64,000 bases of DNA from Owenia fusiformis (taxonomy: Eukaryota > Annelida > Polychaeta > Sabellida > Oweniidae), in NCBI GenBank assembly GCA_903813345.2, contig CAIIXF020000003.1, forward strand, positions 28,039,248-28,103,247. Direction: 5' to 3'. The notes under the pieces were generated by a model that did not search any database, was not told the DNA's origin, and saw nothing but the letters and a program-made list of their open reading frames with translations. Positions 22,001 through 37,000 of this stretch are shown in pieces. Each line of letters begins with the position of its first letter. Positions within the stretch are counted from its first letter, which is position 1. The position numbers were made by a program, and so were the translations under genes.

Positions 22001-25000
22001 TCGCTTTGTTAAATTTGTGTTCCGGTGGTGTTGTACTACTCATAAAAATAGCGCTACGCCCATGTTGATTGTCTATTATGATTAATATGATGATGTTGAA
22101 AGCCCATGGTTACAAGTATATATAATGGTATCATAGTGTGTTGACTGCTCTAATTTCAATTTATTTCAGTTTACCTGGAAAGCTTAAAATCTTTGCATCC
22201 CCCTCCATCTAAAACCTAAGAACATCTGATTTTTATGAGTTTCTTCAATTCCAAGGTTCCGTATCATTTATTCCTCAGTTCTATTATGTTTACTGCTGTC
22301 ATAAAAAAATTTACCGTCTACCATAATGTAACATTATTGTATCCAAAGTTCCAACAATTTATTCATGAATTATTAACTTTATGAAGTTTTTGCATAGTGA
22401 CTCCTTTTTTAGCTCACATGGTGAGCTTTTGCAATCGCTCACTTGTCCGTCTGTCTGTCTGTCCCTCCGTCTGTCCGTCCGTTTGTCTGTCCGTCAACAA
22501 TAGTGGCACGTTTTAAAGCCTCTGTCGATAGGATTCCTGTTTTAAGTTATTTCTGTTCAACATCAATACAGAAAACTCCCCTATGACTCCTGGTTCAAAA
22601 GCTCGCCTATTTTCAAAATGGTTTTATTAATTGTCTAATTAGGTCAATATGGATCTTTTAAAGTTTTCATACAAAGCTGAATTAAGCTATATCAAAGAAT
22701 TTATACTGTGATATGTGATTCAAGTTTTTCTTGCGGTTTTCAAAATGGTTGTCTTTTATAGTCCCCCCCCCACCTCACCCTCTGTCTACTTCACATTCTG
22801 TGGATATGAGGGGATCACTGTTTAGGGGGATGGGGTAATACACTTAAATACAGCCTACAAGGGCTTGATACAAGACTATTGGAAATGGCAATTTTGTCTT
22901 ATATCAGTTATTCTATTGTGTGGTATTCCTGGCATTGGTTCCCTTTTACAGGTTTAGGAAAAAGATAAGTTGGGATTGACAATGATCTGATGTTCAACCT
23001 ACTATTTTCAAAATCTACAAGTAGCCATAGCAAACTATAGTAACAATAGAGAGAATTTGCATAAAGAGACTTAAGTGAACAAAAGATCATGCTACACATA
23101 GACTAACAGGCCCGTAGCCAGGATTTCCCAAGGGGGAGTTCAGTTTTCAAAAATTTCCAGGGGAGGTTCACATTTGACAATTTTGGCCCAAATATGGCCA
23201 AAATCACCTGAAAACTGCATGATTTTGAAAGAATTTTTGGCCAGGGGGGGGGGTTCGCCCATACCTTGCGAACCTCCCTGGCTACGGGCATGCTACAGTA
23301 TGCCCACCTTAACACGTTGTGCTTCATTAATTACAGCCTGAATGATCTTACTGACGACATTAACACACGCATAGAGGAGGCAAGGAATCTTAACATACCC
23401 ATCAGCACTGGTATGCTATGTATCGCAAAGTTTGATGAGGATGAGGAAAATGATGCAGTAGAAGCTGATCAAGCACAGTAAGTTAAAGATCACATGTTAG
23501 CTATTAAAGGTGTAGTGTAGTTAAACACCAGCAAAAGATATGGTTGCAATGATTATAGGGAAAATTCAAAATGATTTCCTTGACCTGAAGTGAATCTCAG
23601 ATTTGCCAGGTTTTGTGATGGAATGTGTTTTCTTTTTCTTTTTGATAAATCAATTTTTCAATAAATTAATCAACAAACTATGAATTTGACTCAGTTATTG
23701 TTTTTTTCGATGAATAAGTTTTGATTTGCTTTACTGTGCTAAAAATAGAATTTGAAGTTCAATATTTTCTTTCAAATAGGTCATGATGACCTTTATAATC
23801 AATTACTTTTTTACAAGTTAACAAATCAAATCTTGAATATATAGGTCTGCTTATATCAAGGTCAGCTTATGTGATCAGTAATACTTTTCTCTTCCATGCA
23901 GGTCATGTTTGATTGACAGTTCTATTTTTGCACCTTCCATATTTGGGAGTGAAATTGATGGCCTTTGTTAGAACTCCAAGGTCAAGCTGATCTGGTCACT
24001 CTTTAAGACAAATTAAAAATAAAATTTGGACTGAAAAAGATTGATTCTACCTTAATTTTTCTCAGCTAATACATATTTTTAGGAAAGATTACCTTTCAAA
24101 TCACTCTTGGCTACCTTATATTAGTTTATTTGAGAGGTTTTGTCACAATCATTTTTATTTGGAATGAGGTTTTTGCAGCATTTTATACAACCATTTTGTC
24201 AAGGAATTTCTCTGGAAAGAATATGTGCAATCTTCACAAGGGTTTCATTTGAATTTTTGTAAAATGAGAACAGTCATTAATATTTGATAAATTATAAGAC
24301 CCCGCCAAACAATGGTAATTTCTTAAGAGTGTTATTCAATACGATGTTACAATCTGTTTAAAATAAATGTATGTCAAAACTCCATGTTTTAATTTTAGAT
24401 GTGAGTGGTATAGAGGAGTCACATTAGCATGTAGGAACAGCATAGAGTTTGAAGTGTTCTTCCTTGACTATGGAGAAAGAAGCTGGGTGAAGAAGAATGA
24501 CATTTTGCCCATACTCGATGCCCATAGAGAACTCCCATTCCAAGCCATTGAGTGCTGCATTGCAGATGTCCAACCAAGAGGTAGGTACATTCAAGGTTGA
24601 AAACATGACTTTCATATATAACATACAAGCATATAGTCAAGAATGCCCAAAGGTTTTTTTCTCAACAGGTTGCTCAATCCTTACATGTACCTCTTCTTGA
24701 TAAAATATCTCCATTATAGGTGGCATTCATTTTCAGATTTTTAATTTGTTGCAGGACTCAGTTAATTTAAAGCTGGGTATATCACTGCAAGCTATTGTAG
24801 GAGGCACTGATGATAGTGAATGAATAGTTTAAGTTGAAGTTGAAGTGTGAAATAAACAAGGAATTGTTAAAGTAATTGCTCTCTAATACTGACCTCTTAA
24901 TGAAATAGAAACTAGAAAACCAAAGATGAGTGTACATGTACTAGCCATTCGTTTAACAACTATTACTTTCATTTCAAATTGTAGATTCAAGTTGGTCTGA

Positions 25001-28000
25001 AGAGAGTGGTGACTATTTACACAGTCTTGGTCGACGTGTGAATACAGATGATGAAGAAGAAGCAATAAACCTGGTTGCTAGACTCACACAGACATCTACT
25101 CCTGAATTTGCTGGTTGCCTTGGTCACAGTCAGAAGAACCATATAGAGTTGATTGATACAACATCAACTAGTGACATCTATTTGGGTCAACAGTTGGTCA
25201 TTGCAGGACACGCCATTGGCTCCAAACCTGAGGCTATACAGGTATACTGAATTTGATAGTGTTGTATTGTATTTTTGTTAACAACCATATTTTGTGAGTG
25301 TTATCTCCTGTACGCTCTAGATGACAGACACAGAGCATTGTGAGAGAAAGTGCAGGCCACTGCAAATGGGAGGCTAGTCCCGGGTGGGCAGTAATGTTTG
25401 GAAGGTGCAACTTAGGTGGTCCAAAACCAGGCCAAATTGTAGAAAATGGCAAAATGAATTTAAGGGAGTCAATCAGAAAATATCCACTTATCCAAACATT
25501 CAAATTTCTCTATTTTTACTCATATTCTCCCTCACAATATGATTTTCTTCATTTTATATGTAAAAAGAAATTGTGATCATTATTATTATTTGTAGGCATT
25601 ATTCCCTGGTGCTACTGAACTGACAGTGTATGATGACTACAGAAAGATACCAAGTCTCTGCAAAGCTATCTGTGAGGCGGAGGTTAGTAATACATGTACA
25701 TGTACTGTAGTTGAGAATTTATATGTACTCTGAACATGCTACAGTATTTTAATTAAAGTCTAGTTCTTTGTGAAATGTCACAGATCTGTTTAAAAGTAAA
25801 TTGAAAATTGGAAAATTTGGAATCCTGTAAGGCTTGGATGAAACAATAAAATAAATAGACAACTACTCTTTTTAGTACTTCTTTTTTGAATCAGCTAACT
25901 TAAGATTCCTCGAGCACTACAATGTTTATTTTCTTCTGAGCTTTGGCGATCAATGTTTATCTTATTAATTTTGGCCCAAAAAGATCTTACAAAGTGTTTT
26001 TTGGTAAACCAATAAAATCAAAACATTTTTTAAGGTAAGTTTAGTACAAACAGATTTAAACTTTTCCCACTGATGCCTGAAATGTCTTGTATATGAACTT
26101 AGATAAAATGTTTTGACATGTGTTCCCATTTAACTTTTCAGGATGATAACATTTGCTTGGAGTTTGCCCGAGAGTTATTTGAGTTGGTGAGAAGCAGCCA
26201 TGTGGATGAAGTATGTGACTCAGGAGGCTTAAAGTCATTGTGTAGTCTGGCTGGAGTACCGAAGTCTGTAGAGACACTGTGCTGCGTGGTTCTTAGTCTC
26301 ACGTTTTTAGCCATGAATAGTCAAAGGTTAATTTTATGAATTATTTTTCACTGACAATATTAGTACGTTTTAGTTCTTTTTTTATGTCACCACCAGAAGT
26401 GTTATTGTTATAGTCTCCAACTTTCTTGTGGATAGTGTTCAGCTTTGGTGGTTAGTGTCTTGCTTGGTGTCTGTAACAAATGACAGGTGGTGACACATAT
26501 ATATGGTAGTTGTAATTTGATACATCCAATCTTCTACATCAAAATATATTGGGTGTCCCAAAAAATGAATCACTTTTGGCAAATATTTTCTCGACAATTG
26601 ATGAATTAGATTTTCTCATTGCGTTGCTCAGGTACGGGATCTTTTGACATACTATCTTGAATTTAATAGTACTCACATAATATTTACCCTATATTTTTAT
26701 TTGTTAATGATACTCCTGGGCTACTTTGTATGAATTTTCATTGAATTTGGTTTATCAATTTCTGAGAAAAAACTTGTCAAAAAGCGATTCATTTTTTGGG
26801 ACACCCGATAAATAATATCGTATTGCAGGTTTTAAGTATCAAGGCGAAAGTCACAATTGTTGGAGGAAAACAAGAATAAACAATGCTAGTTAATGTATAA
26901 AAGATAAAATGACCTCTATGTATAATAAAAGTATATCATTAACAACATTTTTTCAGAAACTGTGACCAAATTCGCTCAGATGGTGGATTAAAGACACTCT
27001 GCAACTTACTGTGTAAATGTGAGGATCCAAGACTACAGAGTGACGTGGCTATTACCTTAGAGAAGCTGGCTCTCCACAGTGAACAGTACGTTAAGCAGAT
27101 CATTCCAAAATGCAGTTCAGTTGAAATATCTGTAGTATTTGACTTACATATTATCTTTATTTATTGGACAAATAGTTTCCTAGTACAGCAAAATATGTAT
27201 ATATGAACACCTTTCTAATCTGAACATCTCTCGATGTGAACAGTTTTTTGGTCTGATTTCAAATCTGCAATAAATTTCAATGTTAAAAACCTCTAAATGT
27301 GAACATCTGCCAATCTGAAAACTTTTGAATAAATGGCATTTGAATGAGATGTGGTACTATTGGTTACTTTGCTCAGGAAAATGTATCGGAATATATTAAA
27401 GCATTTTTCCATTTGTGAATAATTCAACCTCAGAGTTTTATTCCATTCCATCTGAATTTTCCCTTTAATTCTCTCTTAGAAATCGCAAAGAAATCAAAGA
27501 GTTCCAAGGAGTGAAGACTCTGTGTCGTATCATTGGTGAATCCACAGATACTAAAGTGAGTATTTAGTACACTCAGAACATTCAAAACACTCAACACTAA
27601 AACTGTTACAAATACTGGAAAATGTGTACATCTACTTGTAAGTCCTCCTCCAGTTTAATACAATTGCCATGATCTGATTCAGTTTTATCATACACCACAT
27701 TATGTGATAGTCTTTGATGAATAGGGCTGGCACAGAACAGAATTACAATTGTTATAAGTCTTTTAACTGAAACATTCTCTTGCAAGGCCTATCAATGAAG
27801 TAAAATGCTGATTTGGTGGCATACAAGCACCAATATATAATGTAATACAATTAGTACCAGTTAACTGTAGATTTTGTGTGACATATATAAAATGTAAGAA
27901 TTGTTTGCAGGTTAGAAAAACATGTTCTACAACCCTAGCACAGTTATGTAAGGGATCACCAGGGTAAGTATTAAGTTCAATGCAGTGTACTAGGTTTTAT

Positions 28001-31000
28001 CACACTTGAAAAGTGCTGTATTGTAGTTGTTTTGTGCTGATTGGCATATGGATAGGCCAATGGGCCTGGGGAAACATCCCAAGAAATCTCATCAGGATAT
28101 CAAGAAAACTTTTCATATTTAAATTTGATGCAAAAGCAGAGCAGTGCCAAGATCTGAATAGATTTTAAGACATGATGACCATGATGGGTCACTTACAAGG
28201 CAGCTATTTTGAATTTTATGTTTGATGTACTTCACATAAGGAATATTGTTAATTTCCCTATTATGACTGGTTGAGCTTTTCGATGTTTCTTTATCTGGTT
28301 ATGTTTTGTTTTTCCCCTCTTTTGCAATTGTGTTTTCTAATTAAACATTTCCTTGTTTAAAGGTTTCAGTAAAACATGTTTTCATAATTATAGGAACTGC
28401 AAACTGGTTGAGCTTTTCGATGTTTCTTTATCCGGTTATGTTTTGTTTTTCCCCTCTTTTGCAATTGTGTTTTCTAATTAAACATTTCTTTGTTTAAAGG
28501 TTTCAGTAAGACTTGTTTTCATAATTGTAGGAACTGCAAACTTGTGAAGAGTCTAGGAGGATTAAAGACATTATCAAGTCTCGTTGGATGTACTGCTGAT
28601 CACGATGCCCTAGTTGCCATAACAACAGTCTTAGGAGTGCTTGCGGCAAGTTCTTCGTAAGTTAAACTTTTGTTGGAGCTTTGGATTTAGATTACATTTT
28701 CTTCTCTTTGGTGACATTTGAATTCTGTGCATATTTCCTATTAGAAGAACTTACAGAGTTATTTTATTCAATTTGCAAGGAGTTTTTGCAAGGGTTGGAC
28801 TAAATCCCCATTGATACAATGTAAAAATATTTTAAAAAGTTTATTCATTATTGAAGGATAACTATTTTAAGGGTATATCTGCCTCTCTGGTCAATTAAAT
28901 GCCTCATACTACTGAGAATTATGGCTGCATTCTATTACAGGAACAAGGAGACCATCAGGAGAGAAGGAGGTTTAAAGTCTATGTGCGACAACCTGGAAAA
29001 CACACCCAGCATTAAGGTAGCTAATGAGAAAAATAACACAATAGACAAATATGAGGAACAGTTGAGGATTCGCAGCAGACTTGCTTTTTATTATGTCACA
29101 ACCAGAAGTGTGTGACATATTGTTATAGTCTCATTGTTTTTTGTGGTTGGTGTTCGCCCGGGGTGTTTGGCACTGTTTGGTGTCTGTAACAGCGTCTGTA
29201 ACAGCGGTCAGCATCTGTAACTAATGGCAGGTGGCGACATTTTGCATGTTAATGCCTTGTTAGAATTATTAAAGAAAATGAATCAATTATGTGTGTCTTT
29301 CTCTTTTTTAAGTATTATATTGCAAATTCAAACATGACTGTATTCACGCCTTCTATAAACTGTGAACAAAGTCAAAATTTCACCCACGTTTTATTTGCGA
29401 ACAAAACCCCTGTTAATACGAGTAATGTGTCATGTCATAACGGCAGGCCATAGTAATGACGGACTATTAAATGAATACATGTATTTGAAAAAATGTTGGT
29501 GCCTTCATGTTCGAATCATGATAGACCTCAGAGCAGGTGTAATTGACGAATCTTAGGGCTTGGCACAAAAACTTTGAACCCTGAACGACCGACTGAAAAC
29601 GTTTGTGCCTAGCCCTGCAGGGTGTATTCGTCAATATAACACCTGCTCTTCAGTCTATATCTTTCTTAGATAATGTACTGATATCTTTAAAATGGCATGG
29701 AAATAATGATAGAAAGAGGTAGACACATAATCTTTTCAATATTTTAATTTCTGAATACATTATTTAGGTGCAGGCTGCGACATTAAAAACATTGAAACAT
29801 GTTGTGACCAAGAATAAATGGAACAGAGACCTTGCAATACAGCTGGGAGTGTCCAAGGTCATTAATAGGTGGGTTCAACTTTACTTTATGCAGTATATGA
29901 ATATATATATAATGTTTAAGAATAAATGGAACAGGGAAGAGAGCTCTTGCGATACAGCTTGGAGTATCCAAGGTCATTAATAGGTGGGTTCAACTTTACT
30001 TTATGCAGTATATGAATATATATATATAATGTTTAAGAATAAATGGAACAGGGAAGAGAGCTCTTGCGATACAGCTTGGAGTATCCAAGGTCATTAATAG
30101 GTGGGTTCAACTTTACTTTATACAGTTGAATAAGTTTATATGTCTGTATATTTTTGTAGCCTTTATTTTTTGTTACCATCGTCAGTGTCATCATTAAGCA
30201 TCTGTAACAAACCATACACTTTTCTAACCAGTTTGTAACCATGGTGACATCTTGTTAATTCCTTGTATTTATTGCAGGATCATAGAGTCACAGGACAATG
30301 AGAAACTTGTCACTTTATGTGCAGATCTTCAAAAAAAGATGGCGCCAGCTGTATCTCCCACCAAAGGTCACTCTAAACATAGTGAGCACAACATCAGGTA
30401 GGTAATGTAGTCGCAATGCAATATGGAGATGACCCTGCCATCTTTCTTTCAACATGATGTTTATTTGTCAGGCAATAAATATGTTCAGTGCCATAGTGTG
30501 AAACTTTGTTCAGATTGGATAGGAGATAAAAACATGAACGAGAAGCAAGGGATTTAATTTTAAGTGCATTGTTACAATTTCAGATCTGCATTGACTTTAA
30601 AATTAATGATATACAGGGTGTTTATAAAGTCTCTTTACAATTATAAAACAAAGTACGAAGTCTGTGTAAAGTGTAAAGAGACTTCATCGAAACCCTGTAG
30701 ATTATTGTTGGGGAGTGCTGGATTGTTAGCTCACATGGTGAGCTTTTGCAATCGCTCACTTGTTATCAGTCTGTTGTAAGAGGACCCTTAATACCATTGT
30801 GTCGAAGGAATTATATTATTTACAATTAATAGTGAGATTGACAATATGTTCAATGTACTGTGTTCTTATGTCACCACCAAAAATGGTGACATATTGTTAT
30901 GGTCTTCGTTTTTTTTTGATGGCGGTTGGTGAACGGCATCTGTAACAAATTCTTACAACTTGCAATAACTTGAAAAATACTGTTTAGACCGACTTTAATT

Positions 31001-34000
31001 TTTTTCGAAATCATCTACAAATTTTCAGAAGTTCAAATCTGACTTTATATATAAGATTTGAGATTTGACCTTCAATGACCTTCTCAAGGTCAAAAAAAGG
31101 TCAAAATAAGTATTTTTTAACTTGCTTCAAATTTACCAATTTTTTTCAAAATCATCTACAAGTTCACAAGAGTTCAAATCTGACTATAGATTTGACCTTA
31201 AATGACATTCTCAAGGTCAAAAAAGATTTGACCTTCAATGACCTTCTCAAGGTCAAGAAGGTCTTTTTCATCTTGCTTCAAATTGACCAATTTTTTTTCA
31301 ATTAAAAATCATCTACAAATTCAAGATGACTTTAGATTTGGAATTTCACCTTCTATGACCTTCTCAGGGTCAAAAAGGTCTTTTTTCAACTTTCTTCAAA
31401 ATCATTTACAGAGTTATCAGAAATTCAAATCTGACTTAAGTTTGAACTAATAATATTGAGAGCAACAAGGTGGTGACATTTTTTCATATTAATGCCTTGT
31501 TTTTTGTATACAATGATTAAGAAATACAACACATACACTGCCATGTCTTGTATAAACGTAAATAAATGTTAATATTTGAACTGTTGATAAATGGCAGATG
31601 CTACATTTTCAATTTCATGTGTGATTCTTGAATTATACATATGTCATCTGTCATTAATGAAATGTAATTTAATATCAAGGCAGCAGTGCATATTTCTTTT
31701 ATCTAGTCTAAATATACTCTAAAAGTGTTGGGAGGAAAGATATATGATATGTCAGTCATATTTCACTAACATTGAGTCACGCTTGCTTGCCGTGGCAAGG
31801 TTCTTTTCCATCAATTTCTTCCATTTGGAGTATTTCTTGCTAGAGACCTTCTCTATTGTACAACCAAGAGTGATCCTTAATGGACAGTTTGGGTCTTGTC
31901 TGTATTGCGGATAAGGCAGCGGCAGAGTTGATTGGAGAACGTTTATTTGAGCTCCTTTGTATCTCAGATCTCGCAACCACCGGATGAAATGGTACACACC
32001 CATCTTATCTAAAGCATTATGGTAGTCATAAAGCCTGAATATGACTTCCTCCAGCTCCAATTCTTTCATGTTATATCTACATATCAACTGGAGAAACAAA
32101 GACGCAATGTCTTTGGTACTTACAAGATCAACAGCCTCTGGACAAGATTCCAAAAACTTTATTAAGGTGTATAGCATGGCTGTGAATAGAACATCCATTG
32201 ATTTTAGTTCTTCTCCTTTATGAATAATAAAACCTGGTGGGTAGTCAAAATTGTGAAGGTTATATCGCCACTCTGAACTGAAGTGAACATATCTGCAATA
32301 GAGTAGATGCAAGTAGAAATAATCCTAGAAATAACAATGTCTTAGTAAATATTCAAAATTTAGGTAATATCTTCTTTGAAATCTACAGTACATATAAAAC
32401 TACATTTATAGATGTTGTTATAGAAATTGTTTATCGATTTTGAAAATCGGACTTCTACAAGTAGGTTGGGTAGATTCCCCAGAATATTTTCTTTTGCTTG
32501 ACATATTGTCAATTGTATAATTATCAAAAGATAATCAGAAGATTATATTAAAATTGATCCACTAAATCTAATGAAAATTCAAGTTTAGTGGAATGTTTTC
32601 CTTTATTATTAGGCCATGAGCTGTGATGTTATCTGACCCGAATTAGCCACCTGGTGGTGAAACTGGTATTTATTACCTTCTGGCACCATGGTAACTGTAC
32701 TCATTAATAGCATCTGCATTCGTGCTCGAGAGTCTGAATATGTGTCTAGCCACCTTTTGGAAGCAACTGCCTAGAGATGTTTTCCCATCACATATTCGCT
32801 CATGTTGGCCAATGATGGTCTTCATTGTATGGGAGTTGTAAGTTAGATATCTGCCATATTTCCTACATGCTTGCAAACAATACTTCAGTATGACTAAAAT
32901 CTTGCGATGGTGTTTGTCAAGTTCTTTGAACCCTGATCCAGTTGTGTATTTCGTGGTTATCCATGCCTCAGTTTTTTCTGAAGGTAGGATAAAGTATTGC
33001 TCATTTCCTTTACTTTCTTGGGTATAGTCTTCAAGACAGAATGTTATGTCAACATGTGTAGTACATAGAATGCCCCCAACCGCGAAGGTTACACATGGTC
33101 CCCTTTTGCTTTCATCTAGTATGACTTCATTGTACATCAATGTTATCTGTTCTTTATGATTTTCTTTATTTACTTTTCTAAGCTCACTACCTATAAAGTA
33201 GCATTCACCTTTGTAAATAAGCCCACCCTCCTTGTCTAGCTGCTTCAGTGTCTTCTTGACAGCAAGGTGAATTATTTCTAGTATGTACCAAGGATAAATT
33301 TCATTGGGGGTAACATTTACAAAACTATATTTATTAAAGTCAAACTCAGGAGGTTTGTAGTATTCGCTGGAGGGTTCTTCGGCATCATTGTGTGCAATGG
33401 CATCATCTTTACTATCAGGAGGCTTATAGTGTTCATTTGAGGATTCCATAGCATCAATGTGTGCAATGGCAACATCTTCACTGTCAGGAGGCTTATAGTG
33501 TTCATTTGAGGATTCCATAGCATCAATGTGTGCAATGGCATCATCTTCACTATCAGGAGGCTTAAAGTGTTCATTTGAGGATTCCATAGCATTAATGTGT
33601 GCAATTGCATCATGTTCACTATCAGGAGGCTTATAGTGTTCATTTGAGGATTCCATAGCATCAATGTGTGCAATGGCAACATCTTCACTGTCAGGAGGCT
33701 TATAGTGTTCATTTGAGGATTCCATAGCATCAATGTGTGCAATGGCATCATCCTCACTATCAGAAAGCTCATAGTATTCGTTGGAGTCTTCCACAGCATC
33801 AACATGTGCATTGGCATCACCTTCACTATCAGAAAGCTCATAGTATTCGTTGGAGTCTTCCACAGCATCAACATGTGCAATGGCATCGTCTTCACTATCA
33901 GGAGGCTTATAATATTCATTGGAGTGTTTCATAGCATCAATATGTGAAATGGTATCTTCTTCACTATCATCCATTTCATTTTGACAGTCTTCTAATAATT

Positions 34001-37000
34001 TCATCAAAGATTCACTGATCACTGTCTTATTACCTTTAGGGTTAAGTCTACTAGGTTCATGTATAATAGTAAAGTCCTCTTTTGAGATTTTCAAAGGAGC
34101 TAAAAAGTCAAACTCGGCTGGCTCGAGAAGTTTAGTTTTTTGGTAAAAACTTCCATTTGGAAGTTTATTATGTGTTCTAAATACAGGAAATAGTTCACCG
34201 ACCTTTGCTCTTATGCTGTCCACCATGTTCTCTATGTGTTCTTGATGTTGTTGAATATCTATAGAGTCATAGTCAAGAGATATCAGTTTGTGGAGTTCAG
34301 TTAAGTAAAATGTCAATCTGACTTCGAGACATTCTTCGCATCTACAGGCACTTATGTTAGCACTATGTTCCTTTGTACTTGGCTTCGAAAGAACACTTGG
34401 CATTTTTAAATAAAATTTTCCAAGTTCAAGATCATCCTTTTCATCCTAATCATGGATATTTAATGTTCTCATGTTTGTATCCCAGGAACTCATTGAGTAA
34501 GGTCACAAAGACCACAATATATGAATACAAATAATCCACTGTATTACACTATAAAGTATGTATGTATTTATGCCTTTCTTTTCCTCTTTTCCTTTCTTTA
34601 CAGTTTGCTATATAATATTTTATAAGTACATCCAGAAAGTTTTCTTGTTTAGTAGTTAGTATCATTGTGTCTAAGTTACATATTTGTATTAGAAAAATGA
34701 ACAGATTCATATTGCTGCCTACTATACTGCCTGTGAAGCTTCCAATTCTCCGAAGTATAGGTCAACTTGTATTCCTAGGTTATATTGTTTTCTAGCTTGT
34801 TTGTGTATCATTTACCACGTTAGTAGTTAATAGTGTCATGTTGACCTTCGGAGCAATCCTGATCTTACAAAAATATTGTGACTTTATCATTTCTGTAGTT
34901 CACAAACTTCAAACAGAGTTAGATGTCATTTAACCCCCCCCCCCCACCCACACACACACTTAACCTGACTGAACTATTTCTATAATTAACATTGACTTGG
35001 ATAGAAGCCAACTTTTTTCTTAAAATGGAAAGTAACCATCAGTATGCCAAAAATCAGTTTTTTTGAAAAGATTTAATTCAAATATCAACTGATCGGTGCC
35101 GATTTGATTGCTATTTTCCAGCCAACTCATTCAGAAATGAGAGAAATACCTTGAGAGATGTATATGATTCAATGGAGTATACAGTAGCAATTTGCTATTC
35201 TCCTCTTATCTTACGGATGGAGAGACAGTCATTATGAAACCAGGGGTTTCATTAGCAGCAGGCAACAGGTGATTTTCACCAGTTGTTTTCACAAAATGCC
35301 TGTTGTTTTTCATGACTTTTTAACTTTTGTATGTTAAATTTATGATTTCCTTTAATTTTGCCTGTTGTTTTCATTTATTTAGCCTGTTGTGAGAAATTCT
35401 AGTGAGACTCCTGGAAACACTCTGTACATTGAAGAAATCTGCTTTATTCTACTCAAACTTTCTGCTTGAGTGTTGTATTTATATTATATAACATGTCTTT
35501 CACTTATGTTTTATCTTCCAGGTCATCCAGTCAGGTTATCACTGCCAAACCACTTGAAAAGTCTGACCTTATGTGTCACATTGATTTTACAAAAGTTGAT
35601 GTCGGAGCAGCGTGAGTAGATCATCAATTTCTAATTAATGAAAAATATCAATAAGGTTTAGTTTATATAACATTTATTTACATTCATTATACAGTAGAAA
35701 CTGCTAAGTGGAACACCTCACAAGTGGAACAGGAATTTGCAACCCATCGACTCCATGCTAATGAGCCTCTGTATGTCATTTGTTCATATCTGATCATGGA
35801 CCACTGAAAAATCATTGTTTTTTCGTACATGGATGAAAAGGCCTTTGTGCCAAGTTACTAAATACCAGTCAACTGATCCTTATTGTGCAATCAGGTAAAT
35901 CATTATGTTATTTACTGGGGATTAAATTCTTGTCACAAGATAACTTTAAGTCTTCATTAGTATCCTTGTTGGTTCAGTAAATGAAACATATGGAAAAAGA
36001 AGTGGCATAAACAGTTGTTGTCTGTCATTTTATGAAAGATTATTCATAAAAGATTATATTCCATGCCCTTTCACATGACCACTGTTTCTCTACACACAGA
36101 GACTGGCTTGTGTCTCCATGTCGTACACCTCTTTGAATAATCTGGGGCTCTGGCGGAGAGCAGCAACCTCATTGGTGACTGTTTGTTAACTGTTATAATG
36201 TCTAAAACTTGGTCCAGAGCAGATTTTGACCCTTTGTGCAAAAGGAATGATTATTCAGTGGTCTGTGGTCGTATATGAATAATTGACATACCATTGAAAA
36301 GGAGACATGTGGCTTCCTGGTAACCTAAATCAAATTGCTTTCAGAGCTCCACTCCTTTACATTTGCAGCTTATTGTTATAGCAATGCAAAATACATTAAC
36401 ATGACTCGAATGAAAGGTGTACAGAATACAAAGACTTTATGTGTGATATTTTATTGAATTGAAGGAGAGAGCAGAGAAATCATTTACGTAGGAATATCCC
36501 AATTTACACTGTCTACTTAATACATTTTATATCATCGTTAATGTCATCATATCCTACCCTTTTAGCTAATCACACTTTGTTTCATGTTGCAACACAAATG
36601 AATTGATAATTTAGTTGAAGTAGGCAAGACAGTCAACCAGGGCATAGAACACAATCTTGGCAAAGAAATTTTTCCTGGGTGAAAATATTTTGTATATTCA
36701 GTTCATGTATAAAACAGCCTTGTTTTTTGAGGTTGATTCAAAGACATAATACTCAGCACAACAGAAAACAAAGAATAAAAAATTGGCACTGCCAGGTTCT
36801 GAATAATTGAAAACTAATTATGAAAGCTTAAAACTTCAACCTTATATGATGCATTCTTTTAGAAGAACACTAGTATTTTTTAATTCCTGGACACCCTGTA
36901 ATGATAAAACAGAACAATGGTTAACAAGTCTCATACACAATTTATTTAAGATTTCAATTTAAAATGTTTTTGACTAAAGATTCCACAATAGATGGCTCAT

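Noticed and set aside
25234-25576. ORFs of 78-89 codons in the intron after Tudor exon 6
   Set aside because: No recognisable domain and no splice logic; chance open frames.
33317-33919. 200-codon ORF antisense... in another frame over the Mab-21 repeats
   Set aside because: Shadow of the 69-bp repeats; the Mab-21 frame has the catalytic motifs.
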